NCBI GenBank assembly: GCA_035318505.1 | Contig: DATHEQ010000285.1 | Span: forward strand, 1-64,000 | Length of the DNA: 64,000 nt | Origin: DASWDH01 sp035318505 | GTDB taxonomy: Bacteria; Myxococcota_A; Polyangia; Polyangiales; Polyangiaceae | Reading direction: 5' to 3' | Shown here: positions 46,672-55,375 of the stretch, piece after piece | Position numbering within the stretch: position 1 is the first letter of the stretch | Layout: each line of letters opens with the position of its first letter | Translations under genes and position numbers: made by a program | The notes under the pieces: model-generated | Seen by the model: only the letters and a program-made list of their open reading frames with translations | Database searches by the model: none | What the model was told of the DNA's origin: nothing

Positions 46672-47316
46672 TTGCGTATTGCCCCCCTTTCCCATGACAC
46701 TGCCGCCGGCGCCGGGACGCGTTTCCCCGGCGATTGTGCGACCTTGACCTCGATTCTGACTGGGGCGACAGAAGAGTCCGCGCTGCTCGAGCGGCTGAGG
46801 GAGGGGGAGCCCGGCGCGGTGGCGGAGGTCTACGACCGTCACCAGGCGACCGTCCACGCGTTTGCGCGCCGCCTCATCGGAGATGCTGCCGCGGCGCAAG
46901 ACCTGGTGCATGAGACCTTCGTTTCGCTCCCCGGTGCCATTCGGCGGTTCGAGGGGGGATCGTCGCTTCGCACGTTTCTTCTTTCGATCGCCGTCAATCA
47001 CGCGCGGCATCACCTCCGAGCCGCTTCGCGCCGGCGGCAAGCGATGGAGCGGTTCTCTCACGAGTCGCTCAATCGTCCGTCCGCGAGCGGCCCGGAGCAG
47101 CACGCCATGCGCGTCGATCTCGCGCGCGAGCTGTCGCGCGCGCTCGACCTTATTCCGCTCGATCAGCGCGTCGCCTTCGTCCTCTGCGAAGTCGAAGAAC
47201 GGACTTCCAAGGAAGCGGCGAATATCGTGGGAGCCCCCGAGGCCACCGTGCGAACTCGGGTCTTTCATGCCAAAAAGAAGCTGCGTGACGAGCTCGAACG
47301 GCGAGGTTGGCGATGA
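46672..47316 (+). CDS. ECF-type RNA polymerase sigma factor
   Basis: About 214 residues. Region 2 (YDRHQATVHAFARRLIGDAAAAQDLVHETF in pattern, about 54-83) binds core polymerase and the -10 element. Region 4 (LIPLDQRVAFVLCEVEERTSKE, then VRTRVFHAKKKLRDEL) recognises the -35. Region 3 is absent, as in extracytoplasmic-function sigma factors. The start is uncertain: TTG 46672 follows GAAGAG, but a later TTG is also possible. The stop overlaps the next gene (ATGA), typical of a sigma/anti-sigma pair. Confidence 0.88.
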   Translation: MRIAPLSHDTAAGAGTRFPGDCATLTSILTGATEESALLERLREGEPGAVAEVYDRHQATVHAFARRLIGDAAAAQDLVHETFVSLPGAIRRFEGGSSLRTFLLSIAVNHARHHLRAASRRRQAMERFSHESLNRPSASGPEQHAMRVDLARELSRALDLIPLDQRVAFVLCEVEERTSKEAANIVGAPEATVRTRVFHAKKKLRDELERRGWR

Positions 47317-48113
47317 GCACGAATGACGCCTTCGATCGAGCCGTACAGGCGTTGCGCGAAACGGGCGACAGCTCGGCCGCCGATGTGGCGCGCACGCGCA
47401 CGCGCGTGCTGGACACGCTCTCTCGCGGCGAGCGACGTGGCCGGCGCACGTTCTGGGTGCTGCTCCCGATCGCCGCGGTGCTCGCCGGTGGAGCGGCGTT
47501 CGCCAAGAGCGACGTCGTGCACCGGGCGTGGACCGGCCTCGCCGAGACGGTGGGCATCGCTGCGCCGGCGGAGAAATTGGCGGTACCGGTCGCGCCGCTG
47601 AGCGGGCCGGCAAACGAGGTGCCCACGGTAGGCCCGGTGGAGAGCGTGGCTGCCGCGGAGGTCGTTGCTCCGCGCGAGCCCGTTGTCGAAAAGGATATTG
47701 TGCCCGTTGCACCTCGTCGTCAGCGTGCGGCGGGTGGAGCGCCACGTGCCGCTCCGCCAGCGGCTCCGGCCTCGGCAACGGTCGAACCTGAAGCCGAGAG
47801 CGCCGTCGCGGGGCGAGCGGACGACGGCGAAGCTGCGGCGCTCCAGCTTTACAAAGACGCTTACCGCCTCCACTTCGTCGAGCAACGCTACGCTGCCGCG
47901 CTCGCCGCATGGGACGAATATTTGCGCGCGGTGCCCGCCGGACGTCTCGTCGTCGAAGCGCGCTACAATCGCGCCATCGCTCTCGTTCGCCTCGGGCGTC
48001 GCAGTGAAGCCGAAAGCGCGCTCGCCCCGTTTGCGCGCGGCGAAGTCAGCGGCGGGTACCGGGCTCGCGAAGCGCGCGAGCTGCTCGATGCGTTGAACGG
48101 ATCAGTGCCCTGA
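47313..48113 (+). CDS. membrane protein with TPR-like C-terminus, candidate anti-sigma factor
   Basis: A 266-residue protein. The first 44 residues are cytoplasmic and helical (FDRAVQALRETGDSSAADVA), then one transmembrane helix (FWVLLPIAAVLAGGAAFA). A Val/Pro/Ala-rich periplasmic linker leads to a TPR-like end (QLYKDAYRLHFVEQRYAAAL; ARYNRAIALVRLGRRSEAE). ATG 47313 overlaps the sigma factor stop, the standard layout for an anti-sigma factor. No zinc anti-sigma motif is present, so the role is inferred from layout and topology. Confidence 0.7.
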   Translation: MSTNDAFDRAVQALRETGDSSAADVARTRTRVLDTLSRGERRGRRTFWVLLPIAAVLAGGAAFAKSDVVHRAWTGLAETVGIAAPAEKLAVPVAPLSGPANEVPTVGPVESVAAAEVVAPREPVVEKDIVPVAPRRQRAAGGAPRAAPPAAPASATVEPEAESAVAGRADDGEAAALQLYKDAYRLHFVEQRYAAALAAWDEYLRAVPAGRLVVEARYNRAIALVRLGRRSEAESALAPFARGEVSGGYRAREARELLDALNGSVP

Positions 48114-48121
48114 AGGCACTG
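48103..48121 (+). terminator. hairpin across the end of the candidate anti-sigma gene
   Basis: CAGTGCC-CTGAA-GGCACTG is a perfect 7-bp stem with a 5-base loop spanning the TGA stop at 48111-48113. It lies 17 bases before the next start codon and may attenuate read-through from the sigma/anti-sigma genes into the solenoid gene. Confidence 0.4.
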
Positions 48122-48137
48122 TGTTCTAGGAACCATC

Positions 48138-49697
48138 ATGATGTCGACTCGTCTCTTCTGCTGCGCGGCTGCGGCCGCGGCTCTCCTTGGCGTTTCGCCG
48201 GCGCGTAGCGCGCCCGCCAGCGCCCCATCCGGCATCGCGCTGCGCACCGACGGCGGCGAGGATCTCGACGAGCCCGGCCTGCGACTCGCGCTCCAAAACA
48301 CGCTCGGCGTTTCCATCAACGAGCCAAGGGCTGACAGAAGCGAGCCGCTCGCCACCGTGGTGGTGCGGCGTCACTCCGACGGCAGCGTGACCATCGTCTT
48401 CGTGCGTCCCGACGGCCGTGAGGTCGAGCGTACCCTCGATCTCCCCTCCGACCGAAAGCTCGCCACCGAGACCATCGCGCTCGCTGCCGGCAATCTCGTC
48501 CGTGACGAAGCCGCCGAGCTGGTCGCCACGCTGACGCCGCCTCCTGCCGCATCGCCGGAAGTGCTGGCGCCGCCCGACGGCCCTACGGTCGATGCCGCGG
48601 CAGCGCCGGCGCCGCCGACCACCCGGCGTGTGTCGTGCACCGACGCGGAACCGATTTTTTTCGGCGCCGACTTCGCGCCGTACGCCGGAACATCGTCGAA
48701 ATACCCTGACCGGCGGCGCACGCTCTCGTTCAACTTCGTGGGCGGCTATGCGCGCGGCTTACGAGGCTTCGAGCTCGGCGTGGGAGCCAACATCGAATCG
48801 GCCTTCATGTGCGGCGCACAGATCGCTGCGGGCGCCAATGTCGTTCTGGGCGATGTGCACGGCGTGCAGATCGCGGTCGCCAACGTCGCGCTCGGGGCCA
48901 TTGAAGGCGTGCAGCTCGGGGTCGTGAGCGTCGCCAAGGGGGACATCGAAGGCGCGCAGATCGGCGCCGTTTCTCTCGGCGGCGGATCACTCGTCGGCGT
49001 GCAGCTCGGCGTCGTGAACGCACTCGGCGGGTCGGTGAACGGCAACCAATCGGGCGTCGTCAACTTGGCCTCTTCCGACGTCCGAGGCGCGCAGATCGGC
49101 GTCGTCAACGTGGCGCACGGAGCCGTCGATGGCGTGCAGGTCGGCACGACCAACGTCGCCACCGGCGAAGTTCGCGGCGCGCAAGTGGGGGTCGTCAACT
49201 ACGCCGACGTTTCCGATTACCCGATCGGCGTGGTGAGCGTCGTCCGCCACGGCCGCACCAGCGCCGACGGTTGGGTGACGGAGTCTGGCATCGGCATGGT
49301 CGGCGTTCGTCACGGAGGGCGCGTCATTCACAACGTGTATGGCGTCGGTTATCGCGCCGGTTCCACGACGGCGTGGTCATTCGCACTCGGCCTCGGCGTT
49401 CGCGCCGAGCTCGCGCCCAAGCTGCACGTCGACTTCGAAGCGATTGCCTATTGGTTGCAGCGCGGTCAACCGTTCTCCGAGGACGCCCAAGTGTCGTCGC
49501 TCGGCGCGTCGTTTGGCTACGCGCTCACGCCGGTGTTCGGCATCTTCGCCGCGCCGACCTTGAATGTACTGGTGACGCCCGACAAAGAATTATCGAACGT
49601 GGGGCCGCCCTGGAGCACGTCGCTTCTCTACGAAGACACCACGGTCACGGTGCGCGCCTGGCCGGGCGGCGCGCTCGGGGTTCGCGCTTCGCTCTAG
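48138..49697 (+). CDS. secreted protein with eight 15-residue solenoid repeats and a barrel-like end
   Basis: A 519-residue protein with a signal peptide (about 1-25, ending ARSA). Residues 26-165 form a mixed domain (ATVVVRRHSDGSVTIVFVR). Residues 242-361 are eight consecutive 15-residue units of the form G-(V/A)-Q-(I/L/V)-G-V-V-N/S-x-A-x-G-x-(I/V)-x, predicted to stack as a beta solenoid. The C-terminal 140 residues have alternating strands (LGASFGYALTPVFGIFAAPT) like an outer-membrane barrel. It follows the sigma/anti-sigma pair by 24 bases and may be its target. Similar GxQxGxxN repeats occur in Bacteroidota surface proteins. Confidence 0.75.
   Translation: MMSTRLFCCAAAAAALLGVSPARSAPASAPSGIALRTDGGEDLDEPGLRLALQNTLGVSINEPRADRSEPLATVVVRRHSDGSVTIVFVRPDGREVERTLDLPSDRKLATETIALAAGNLVRDEAAELVATLTPPPAASPEVLAPPDGPTVDAAAAPAPPTTRRVSCTDAEPIFFGADFAPYAGTSSKYPDRRRTLSFNFVGGYARGLRGFELGVGANIESAFMCGAQIAAGANVVLGDVHGVQIAVANVALGAIEGVQLGVVSVAKGDIEGAQIGAVSLGGGSLVGVQLGVVNALGGSVNGNQSGVVNLASSDVRGAQIGVVNVAHGAVDGVQVGTTNVATGEVRGAQVGVVNYADVSDYPIGVVSVVRHGRTSADGWVTESGIGMVGVRHGGRVIHNVYGVGYRAGSTTAWSFALGLGVRAELAPKLHVDFEAIAYWLQRGQPFSEDAQVSSLGASFGYALTPVFGIFAAPTLNVLVTPDKELSNVGPPWSTSLLYEDTTVTVRAWPGGALGVRASL
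48861..49220 (+). repeat. eight 45-bp coding repeats (15-aa solenoid units)
   Basis: The units begin at residues 242, 257, 272, 287, 302, 317, 332 and 347 of the host protein with no insertion or deletion. At the DNA level phrases such as GGCGCGCAGATCGGCG and GGCGTGCAGCTCGG recur with a 45-base period. Confidence 0.85.
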
Positions 49698-49718
49698 TTC
49701 CGCGCCGGGATACGAGCT

Positions 49719-50882
49719 TCAATCGTGCGTCTGGATGGGGACGATCATGTCGTCATCGTCCCAGACGTCGCCGGTGGAGACGAGCGTCGTCTTGGTGCTC
49801 TTCAAGATAGGGCAACTGAAAGACGAGTTTCGCCCGAATCGATTGCCCGTGGTGAAGACATCCGTGAGCGACGCGGCACCATTGTGTGAGATGTTGAACG
49901 TGCAGCCACCGCCGTCGGCCCAGTTTTTCTCGAGGTGGAGGTTGCCAACCATCCCGAAGTCTTGCGTGATCTGAACCGCGGCGTTCTGATTCTTGGCCGC
50001 GACGAGCTGGTTTCCGACGAGCCGGATGCCGACGCCGGACAAGATCTGAATGGCGTCGTTGTGGGTGGGGCCGCCATTTTGATTGGGGTCGCTGGGAAAG
50101 GAGATGAGCTCGTGAATGTAGCTGCACTCGATGCTCGTGTTCGAGCCGAGCTTCATTCCGTCCACTCCCCCGTGAACGTGCAAGCGGCGCCCGATGAAAT
50201 TGGCGCCGGAAATGCCGTCGACATCGACCGAGGGCTCGGCGGCCGCGACTTCGGTGTCCTCGATGAGAATGTCCGTGCCTGCGTCGATGCGGATGATAGC
50301 CGTGGTCGCCGTCGTCGCATGACCGCGGACGATCGATCGTAAGACCTTCACGTGGCTCGCCTTGATGGTGAGAAAGCCGTGGATGTCTTGCGCGTCGATG
50401 ACGGTATTGTCCTGCGTCACCGTGACGTCTTGGCTCACGATGGTGAGCACGGTGCCCGCCGGTACGCCGGTGTTGGTGGCGTCTGGTTTGCCCGCGCAGG
50501 ACGTTGCGCCCGCGTCGGTGCTGCTCCCGCCCTCGGAGGCAGGAGCGTCGTTGTTGGCGCGATCGGGCGCCGTTATGGCGTCGGTCGAGACGCGGTCGGG
50601 CATGGTGGCGCCGTCCACCATGCGATCGGCGGTGCTCGCCCCGTCGCCGGTCCGGTCCGAGGCTCGGTCGGCGGTGCTCGCATTGTCCGCCGACCTATCG
50701 ACAACGCCCGCGCCGTCCGAGGCCGGGGTTTCGTCCGATCCGCCCGCGCCGTCCACGCCCGTGTCGGCGGCCGGCGCCGCTGCGTCGGGATCCGGCGTGC
50801 GATGCCCATCGGGGTCGGGCGACCCGTCGCTGCACGCAGCCAACACGAGGACCGGAATGCAAAAGGTCACGATCGCTCGCAT
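49719..50882 (-). CDS. lipoprotein with right-handed beta-helix domain
   Basis: A 387-residue protein. MRAIVTFCIPVLVLAAC gives signal peptide and lipobox (LAAC). Residues about 20-130 are an Asp/Ala/Ser-rich low-complexity stretch with DR-S-D/AD repeats (DRASDRTGDGASTADR). The rest is strand-rich with stacked-turn phrases (TVTQDNTVIDAQDIHGFLTI; SIECSYIHELISF; NHDAIQILSGVGIRL-like) typical of pectate-lyase-like beta helices. Start ATG 50882 is the only Met before the signal peptide. It may bind or cleave polysaccharide; no catalytic triad was identified. Convergent with the solenoid gene. Confidence 0.75.
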   Translation of the reverse strand: MRAIVTFCIPVLVLAACSDGSPDPDGHRTPDPDAAAPAADTGVDGAGGSDETPASDGAGVVDRSADNASTADRASDRTGDGASTADRMVDGATMPDRVSTDAITAPDRANNDAPASEGGSSTDAGATSCAGKPDATNTGVPAGTVLTIVSQDVTVTQDNTVIDAQDIHGFLTIKASHVKVLRSIVRGHATTATTAIIRIDAGTDILIEDTEVAAAEPSVDVDGISGANFIGRRLHVHGGVDGMKLGSNTSIECSYIHELISFPSDPNQNGGPTHNDAIQILSGVGIRLVGNQLVAAKNQNAAVQITQDFGMVGNLHLEKNWADGGGCTFNISHNGAASLTDVFTTGNRFGRNSSFSCPILKSTKTTLVSTGDVWDDDDMIVPIQTHD

Positions 50883-50985
50883 GCCTTCATTGTACCCGCC
50901 TCGGCGGCGCGGTGCAGTCGTTTCCCCAGCGGCAACCCGCTCGGCGCCTCGCCGCGGAAGCCGGAATGTGCTTGAGTTTGCGCCA

Positions 50986-51450
50986 ATGCCCCCTTTTCGA
51001 CGTGCCACCGTAGCGGACGTCCCCGCGATGAGCGCGCTCATCAACCTCGCTTACCAGGTCGAAGAGTTTTTCAAAACCGGCGAGCGCACCAGCGAAGGCG
51101 AGGTCGCGGCGATGCTCGACGAATCCGCCTTTCTCGTTCACGAAGACGAGGGCAAGATCGTCGGCTGCGTGCACGTCATCGTCAAGGGCGAGCGCGGCTA
51201 TTTCGGCCTGCTCGCCGTGCATCCCAGCAAGCGCGGCCAAAAGCTCGGCGCGCGTCTGGTTAGAGCGGCTGAAGCCTTTTGTCGCGAGGCAGGCTGCCGC
51301 GCAATGGACCTGACGGTCGTGCACCTCCGCACCGAGCTGCCCCCCTATTACCGCGCGCTCGGCTATGAAGAGCGCACCACGGCAGCTTTCCCTTATCCGG
51401 ATACAGCCACCCAGCCCTGTCACATGATCGTGATGAGCAAGGAACTCTAG
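50986..51450 (+). CDS. GNAT-family N-acetyltransferase
   Basis: A 154-residue acetyltransferase. The acetyl-CoA binding region is GLLAVHPSKRGQKLGARLV (about 74-92), with the R-G-Q-x-L-G phosphate loop. PYYRALGYEE is the conserved motif B end. The substrate is not predictable from motif. It ends 3 bases before trpF and is likely co-transcribed with it; whether it has any link to tryptophan metabolism is unclear. Confidence 0.9.
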   Translation: MPPFRRATVADVPAMSALINLAYQVEEFFKTGERTSEGEVAAMLDESAFLVHEDEGKIVGCVHVIVKGERGYFGLLAVHPSKRGQKLGARLVRAAEAFCREAGCRAMDLTVVHLRTELPPYYRALGYEERTTAAFPYPDTATQPCHMIVMSKEL

Positions 51451-51453
51451 GCC

Positions 51454-52077
51454 ATGTCCGTGCACGTGAAGATCTGCGGGATCACCAACGTCGAGGATGC
51501 CGAGCTCGCCGTCGAAAACGGCGCCAGCGCTATTGGTTTGAACTTCGTTCCGACCTCGCCGCGGCTCATCGATGTGGAGATGGCGCGCCGCATCGTCGAA
51601 CGGGTAGGCGCACGCACGTTGACCGTCGTCGTCGTGGCAGACCGCGGCGCCGAGGACCTGCGCGCGCTGCTTCGCGCCACCGGCGCGCGCTGTCTCCAGC
51701 TTTGTGGCGAAGAGAGCCCCGAGCTGGTGGCCGAGCTGCTGCCTCATGCCTACAAGAGCGTGCGCATCGGGACGGCGGCCGACGTCACGGGGGCGTCGCT
51801 CTATCCCGGTGAGCACCTTCTCGTCGACGCGAAAGTGGAGGGGAAGCTCGGGGGGACGGGCAAGACCCTGGACTGGGCGCTGGTCGAGCCGTTGGCCCGC
51901 GCGCGCAACCTGACGCTAGCCGGCGGTCTTCGTCCGAGCAACGTTGCCGATGCGATTCGCTGCGTGCGGCCGTTCTGTGTCGACGTCGCTAGCGGCGTGG
52001 AGCGCGACGGCGATGCGCGCCGCAAAGACCCCGAGAAGCTCGGTGCCTTTCTTCGCGCCGTCGAATCAGCCGGCTAA
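51454..52077 (+). CDS. trpF: phosphoribosylanthranilate isomerase
   Basis: A 207-residue TIM-barrel enzyme catalysing the third step of tryptophan synthesis. The general base is Cys8 in KICGIT, the general acid is Asp125 in LLVDAKV, and phosphate-binding residues occur in LAGGLRPSNVADAI and VDVASGVE. It starts 3 bases after the GNAT gene. Its stop is 2 bases from the end of the convergent regulator gene, which separates it from trpB and trpA. Confidence 0.96.
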   Translation: MSVHVKICGITNVEDAELAVENGASAIGLNFVPTSPRLIDVEMARRIVERVGARTLTVVVVADRGAEDLRALLRATGARCLQLCGEESPELVAELLPHAYKSVRIGTAADVTGASLYPGEHLLVDAKVEGKLGGTGKTLDWALVEPLARARNLTLAGGLRPSNVADAIRCVRPFCVDVASGVERDGDARRKDPEKLGAFLRAVESAG

Positions 52078-52079
52078 TT

Positions 52080-55000
52080 TCAGTTGGTGTGCTGTTCGTT
52101 CGAGGGTTCGTGGGCGCGCCGCCGAGCGGCGTCCGTACATCGCGCCAAACCAGCGCGCAGCGCTGCGGCGTCCGTGGCAATTCCCAGCGCGCGCTCGTAA
52201 AGCTTTCGTGCGTCGCCGAAAGCCAATTGCTCTTCGAGCGCTCGTCCGAGGCGTTCCAACGCCTGCAGGAAATGGGTCACGATTCGTTGGCGAGGGCCTT
52301 CGATCCAGCCGGACTGATCGAGCTCGGGCAGGAGCGGGCCGCAATCAATGGCGAGCAGACGCTGACCGAGGTGCGCAAGCACGGCCGCAGAGCTTCCCCG
52401 CGCGATCTCTTTTTCCAAATGCGTTGCCATGTCGATGAACATCCAAACGTCGACCCAACAGAGGGTCTCGTCGAGAGAGAGGCACCCATCCGTCATGCGC
52501 AGGATCCCGTCGTCGCCTAGCTGCCGGCGAAGGCGGTGCAGTGTGGTATCGAACACGCGACGACCGCTATCGCCTTCCGCCTCGGGCCACAGCGCGTCGA
52601 TGAGCAATGTCTCGCGCACGCCGCGACCCCCGAACGCGAGCAGGGCCTGAAGGAGCTCGCGCGGTTTTCCGGTGGGCGTGAGCGAGTGGTCCCGCGCGCC
52701 CCCGCTGTGATCGGGGTCGGTGCTGGACGCGACCTGTCGTCGCACTTCGAAGCGCCCGAGCGCACGAAAGCGATAGCGCCACGGCCATGCTTCGAGGTGC
52801 ACGGGGGGCGGGCCCGGTCTCAGCTCGCGCCGGGCGATCGTCACTCGGACATGCTCCGGCTCGATCTCGTGCTCGAGCGCGCGAATCGCGACGCGCGTCA
52901 TGAGCTGCGGCGACACCCAATACATGTTGTGATAGCCGTGCGCGCGGGCAAGTTCGAGACCCTGTCGCAGCGCCGCCAGCGCACGCGGTCGGTCCGCGTT
53001 CCAGAACCAGTCTGCTTCCACCAGATGGCAGGCATGCAGCACGAGTGCGCAATCCGAATCCCGCGCGAGCTTCGTTGTGGTCTCCAAGGACTCGAGTGCC
53101 TCGCTCGTGCGGCCCAATGCGAAGAGCGCTTGCGCGGTTTGAAAAGGCGCGACGATCCGCCCGAAAGGTGGCCCCACCATTTCCGCGCTCTGTTGTCCCT
53201 GCCCGGCGTACTGCAGCGCGAGGGCGGCTTCACCTCGGGCCAGCGCTTCCCAGCCCGCATGAAGATAGTAAAAACCCGCGGGCCAGCCGCCGCGCTGCTT
53301 GGCGGCTTCGCCCATTTGGGCAAGGAATTCGCGCGCCGATGTGAGGTCGTCCCGGCCCAGCGCTGCGGCGGTGCCCATGCCATTGAGGAAATCGTTCCAC
53401 GCGAAGACACCACTTCGTGCGGCGAGCGACAATGCTTCGCGCACCAGCGTGACGCATGCCCGATTGTCGCCGCGTGCCCAGAGACAAATGGCATCGGCCT
53501 GCATCAATGTGAGCTCGGTGAGAGCCGACGATTCCGTGGCCCCGATCAGTTTCCGCACCATCTCGACCATGGCTTCGGCTTCGTAGAGGTCTACGAACAT
53601 GACGAGGTACATCGCCAAGAATCCGCCGGTGAAGATGCGATGCCCGATGTCCTCCGATTGCGCGGCCAGCGCTTGGGCACGCTCGATCCATTTGCGATGG
53701 TACGAGCGGTCCATGACGCGCATCGCCGACGCCATCATCATGCCCGTCGCCAACATTGGCTCGAAGGGCGGTGGACAGGAGAGCCCCGCCTTTTCGAGCG
53801 CCTCGAATCGCGCGATCCACGGGTCCAGACGACTGAAGTCCGTTCCCTCGTGGACCACTGCGCGCAATGCCGCGGCGCAGGAGAGGTAGAGCCCGTTGAC
53901 GTCCCTTTCTCGACCGAAATGAGCGTACGCCTCTTCGAGGAGCGCGCGTGGACGCACGTGCGCGTACCCCATGCAGCTCACGCCTTGCCAATAGAGGAGC
54001 CAGCCGTTGCTCTTTACCCAGTCCACGGGGAGCCGATCGATCCAAGCCTCGACGGTGCGCCCGCGCCCTTTCGCCACATAGGACGGTGCGACGGAGAGGA
54101 CGAGCTGTGTGCGTAGATTGACCTCCTCGGCCGCCTCGAGCTGCTCGATGGCTTCGTCGACGTGCTCGGTCTCGAACAAGGCTTTGGCCGCGCGTTGCCG
54201 CAGTTCTCTCATGGCGGGAAGCCCGAGGTCGGATTCGGCACGCCGCAACAGGAAGCCGCGCAAGAGCGGGTGATAGCGATAAGCTCCCGACCCACCGAGC
54301 CGCTGCGTCAAGAAGCTTCGCCGCGCGAGCTCCGCCAAAGTCCGCTCGGCGTCGGCGCTTGCCGAAAGGCGCGCAGCCACGGCGCTGGTCAAGCTCGGCA
54401 CGACCGACGTCTTGAGGAGAAACTCCCGCTGCGCGGGCGTCCCTTTGTCGAGGATCTCGGTCGCGAAATAGTCGAAAAGTCGTTCGGAGAATTCCTCGCC
54501 GCCGAGCAGATCGAAGCTGGACAGGCGACGGTCCTGCAGCAGCAACGTCACTGCCGCGGCCCAGCCATTGGTGAGCTCGACGATGCGCGGGAGCGCGCTT
54601 TTCAGCTTGGCGCCGCGCAGGTCGGGCCGATAAACGCGGACCATTCCGGCGGTGTCGCGGGGCGTGAGACGGAGGTCGTCGGTGCCGATGATCGCGATCT
54701 CGCCCGAAGCGACCGAAGGCGCGAAGCAGGCAGGGGGCTCGGCGCGGCTGATGACGAAGGCCGAAATGCCTGGCGGCAAAGCGCCCAATGCCTCGCGCAC
54801 CACTTCGTCGAAGAGCTCCGATCGCACGTCTTGGTAATCGTCGAGCACGATCGCCGAACGCGCCGGACGCTGTCGGTACAGCTCTGCAAAGAACCCCCGC
54901 GCGAAAGCGGCGACGTTCGCTTGATGCTCGATGGCGAAGGCGGGAAGGCGCACCGTTGATCGTTTCGCCGCCAACTGGGCGGCGATGGTCCAATAGTGGA

Positions 55001-55307
55001 AGAGAATGGCCACGTCGGCGTCACGGGCGTCGACGTTGTACCAGAGTGCCGGGAGGCGGCGCGCCGCCAGGTACGTCGTTACGGCCGACGTCTTGCCCGC
55101 ACCGGCGGGCGCGGCAATCCAAACGACGCGCCCCTTCCGTGCTGCGTCAAAAGCTCGAAAGAGCGAGCTCCGCTGGTAGATTTCCAAGAGACGCGGAGCC
55201 GAGACTTTTGCCGGCGCCGACGAGGAGGCGACCTTTCGCTTGCGGGCGACCATTTTTGGGCGGCGAGGCTGGCATGATTCCCGGCTCGGGCCAACCTGTC
55301 GGGCCAT
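52080..55307 (-). CDS. STAND-type ATPase transcription activator (MalT/AfsR-like) with BTAD domain
   Basis: A 1075-residue regulator. The P-loop AAPAGAGKTSA (65-75) and Walker B AIVLDDYQDV define a STAND NTPase like MalT. A winged-helix NTPase end (AYRYHPLLRGFLLRR) and long helical TPR sensor region follow (about 370-820). The C-terminus has an OmpR/SARP-type winged helix (GKPRELLQALLAFGGRG; RRVFDTTLHRLRRQLGD) and a bacterial transcriptional activator (BTAD) domain. No LuxR HTH is seen. Start could be ATG 55307 or ATG 55253. It lies antisense between trpF and trpB. The ligand and targets are unknown. Confidence 0.85.
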   Translation of the reverse strand: MARQVGPSRESCQPRRPKMVARKRKVASSSAPAKVSAPRLLEIYQRSSLFRAFDAARKGRVVWIAAPAGAGKTSAVTTYLAARRLPALWYNVDARDADVAILFHYWTIAAQLAAKRSTVRLPAFAIEHQANVAAFARGFFAELYRQRPARSAIVLDDYQDVRSELFDEVVREALGALPPGISAFVISRAEPPACFAPSVASGEIAIIGTDDLRLTPRDTAGMVRVYRPDLRGAKLKSALPRIVELTNGWAAAVTLLLQDRRLSSFDLLGGEEFSERLFDYFATEILDKGTPAQREFLLKTSVVPSLTSAVAARLSASADAERTLAELARRSFLTQRLGGSGAYRYHPLLRGFLLRRAESDLGLPAMRELRQRAAKALFETEHVDEAIEQLEAAEEVNLRTQLVLSVAPSYVAKGRGRTVEAWIDRLPVDWVKSNGWLLYWQGVSCMGYAHVRPRALLEEAYAHFGRERDVNGLYLSCAAALRAVVHEGTDFSRLDPWIARFEALEKAGLSCPPPFEPMLATGMMMASAMRVMDRSYHRKWIERAQALAAQSEDIGHRIFTGGFLAMYLVMFVDLYEAEAMVEMVRKLIGATESSALTELTLMQADAICLWARGDNRACVTLVREALSLAARSGVFAWNDFLNGMGTAAALGRDDLTSAREFLAQMGEAAKQRGGWPAGFYYLHAGWEALARGEAALALQYAGQGQQSAEMVGPPFGRIVAPFQTAQALFALGRTSEALESLETTTKLARDSDCALVLHACHLVEADWFWNADRPRALAALRQGLELARAHGYHNMYWVSPQLMTRVAIRALEHEIEPEHVRVTIARRELRPGPPPVHLEAWPWRYRFRALGRFEVRRQVASSTDPDHSGGARDHSLTPTGKPRELLQALLAFGGRGVRETLLIDALWPEAEGDSGRRVFDTTLHRLRRQLGDDGILRMTDGCLSLDETLCWVDVWMFIDMATHLEKEIARGSSAAVLAHLGQRLLAIDCGPLLPELDQSGWIEGPRQRIVTHFLQALERLGRALEEQLAFGDARKLYERALGIATDAAALRAGLARCTDAARRRAHEPSNEQHTN

Positions 55308-55360
55308 CGGGCCGCGGATTTCAGGAGTCCGTCGACCTTGACTCTCCCCGCGCCGAGAAA

Positions 55361-55375
55361 TGCTAGAACCGCGTC
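55361..55375 (+). promoter_or_regulatory. extended -10 element of a probable leaderless trpB transcript
   Basis: TGC-TAGAAC (55361-55369) ends 6 bases before GTG 55376, the same spacing as at mutS. A TTGACT (55338-55343) lies 20 bases upstream of the hexamer. No Shine-Dalgarno sequence precedes the start, so transcription probably begins at the start codon. Confidence 0.45.

Noticed and set aside
48861..49220. CRISPR-like array because of regular 45-base spacing
   Set aside because: The repeats are in frame, degenerate and encode a regular solenoid; there are no unrelated spacers and no cas genes.
52080..55307. The regulator between trpF and trpB as a recent mobile-element insertion
   Set aside because: No transposase, integrase, terminal repeats or duplicated target site were seen, and base composition matches the neighbours.
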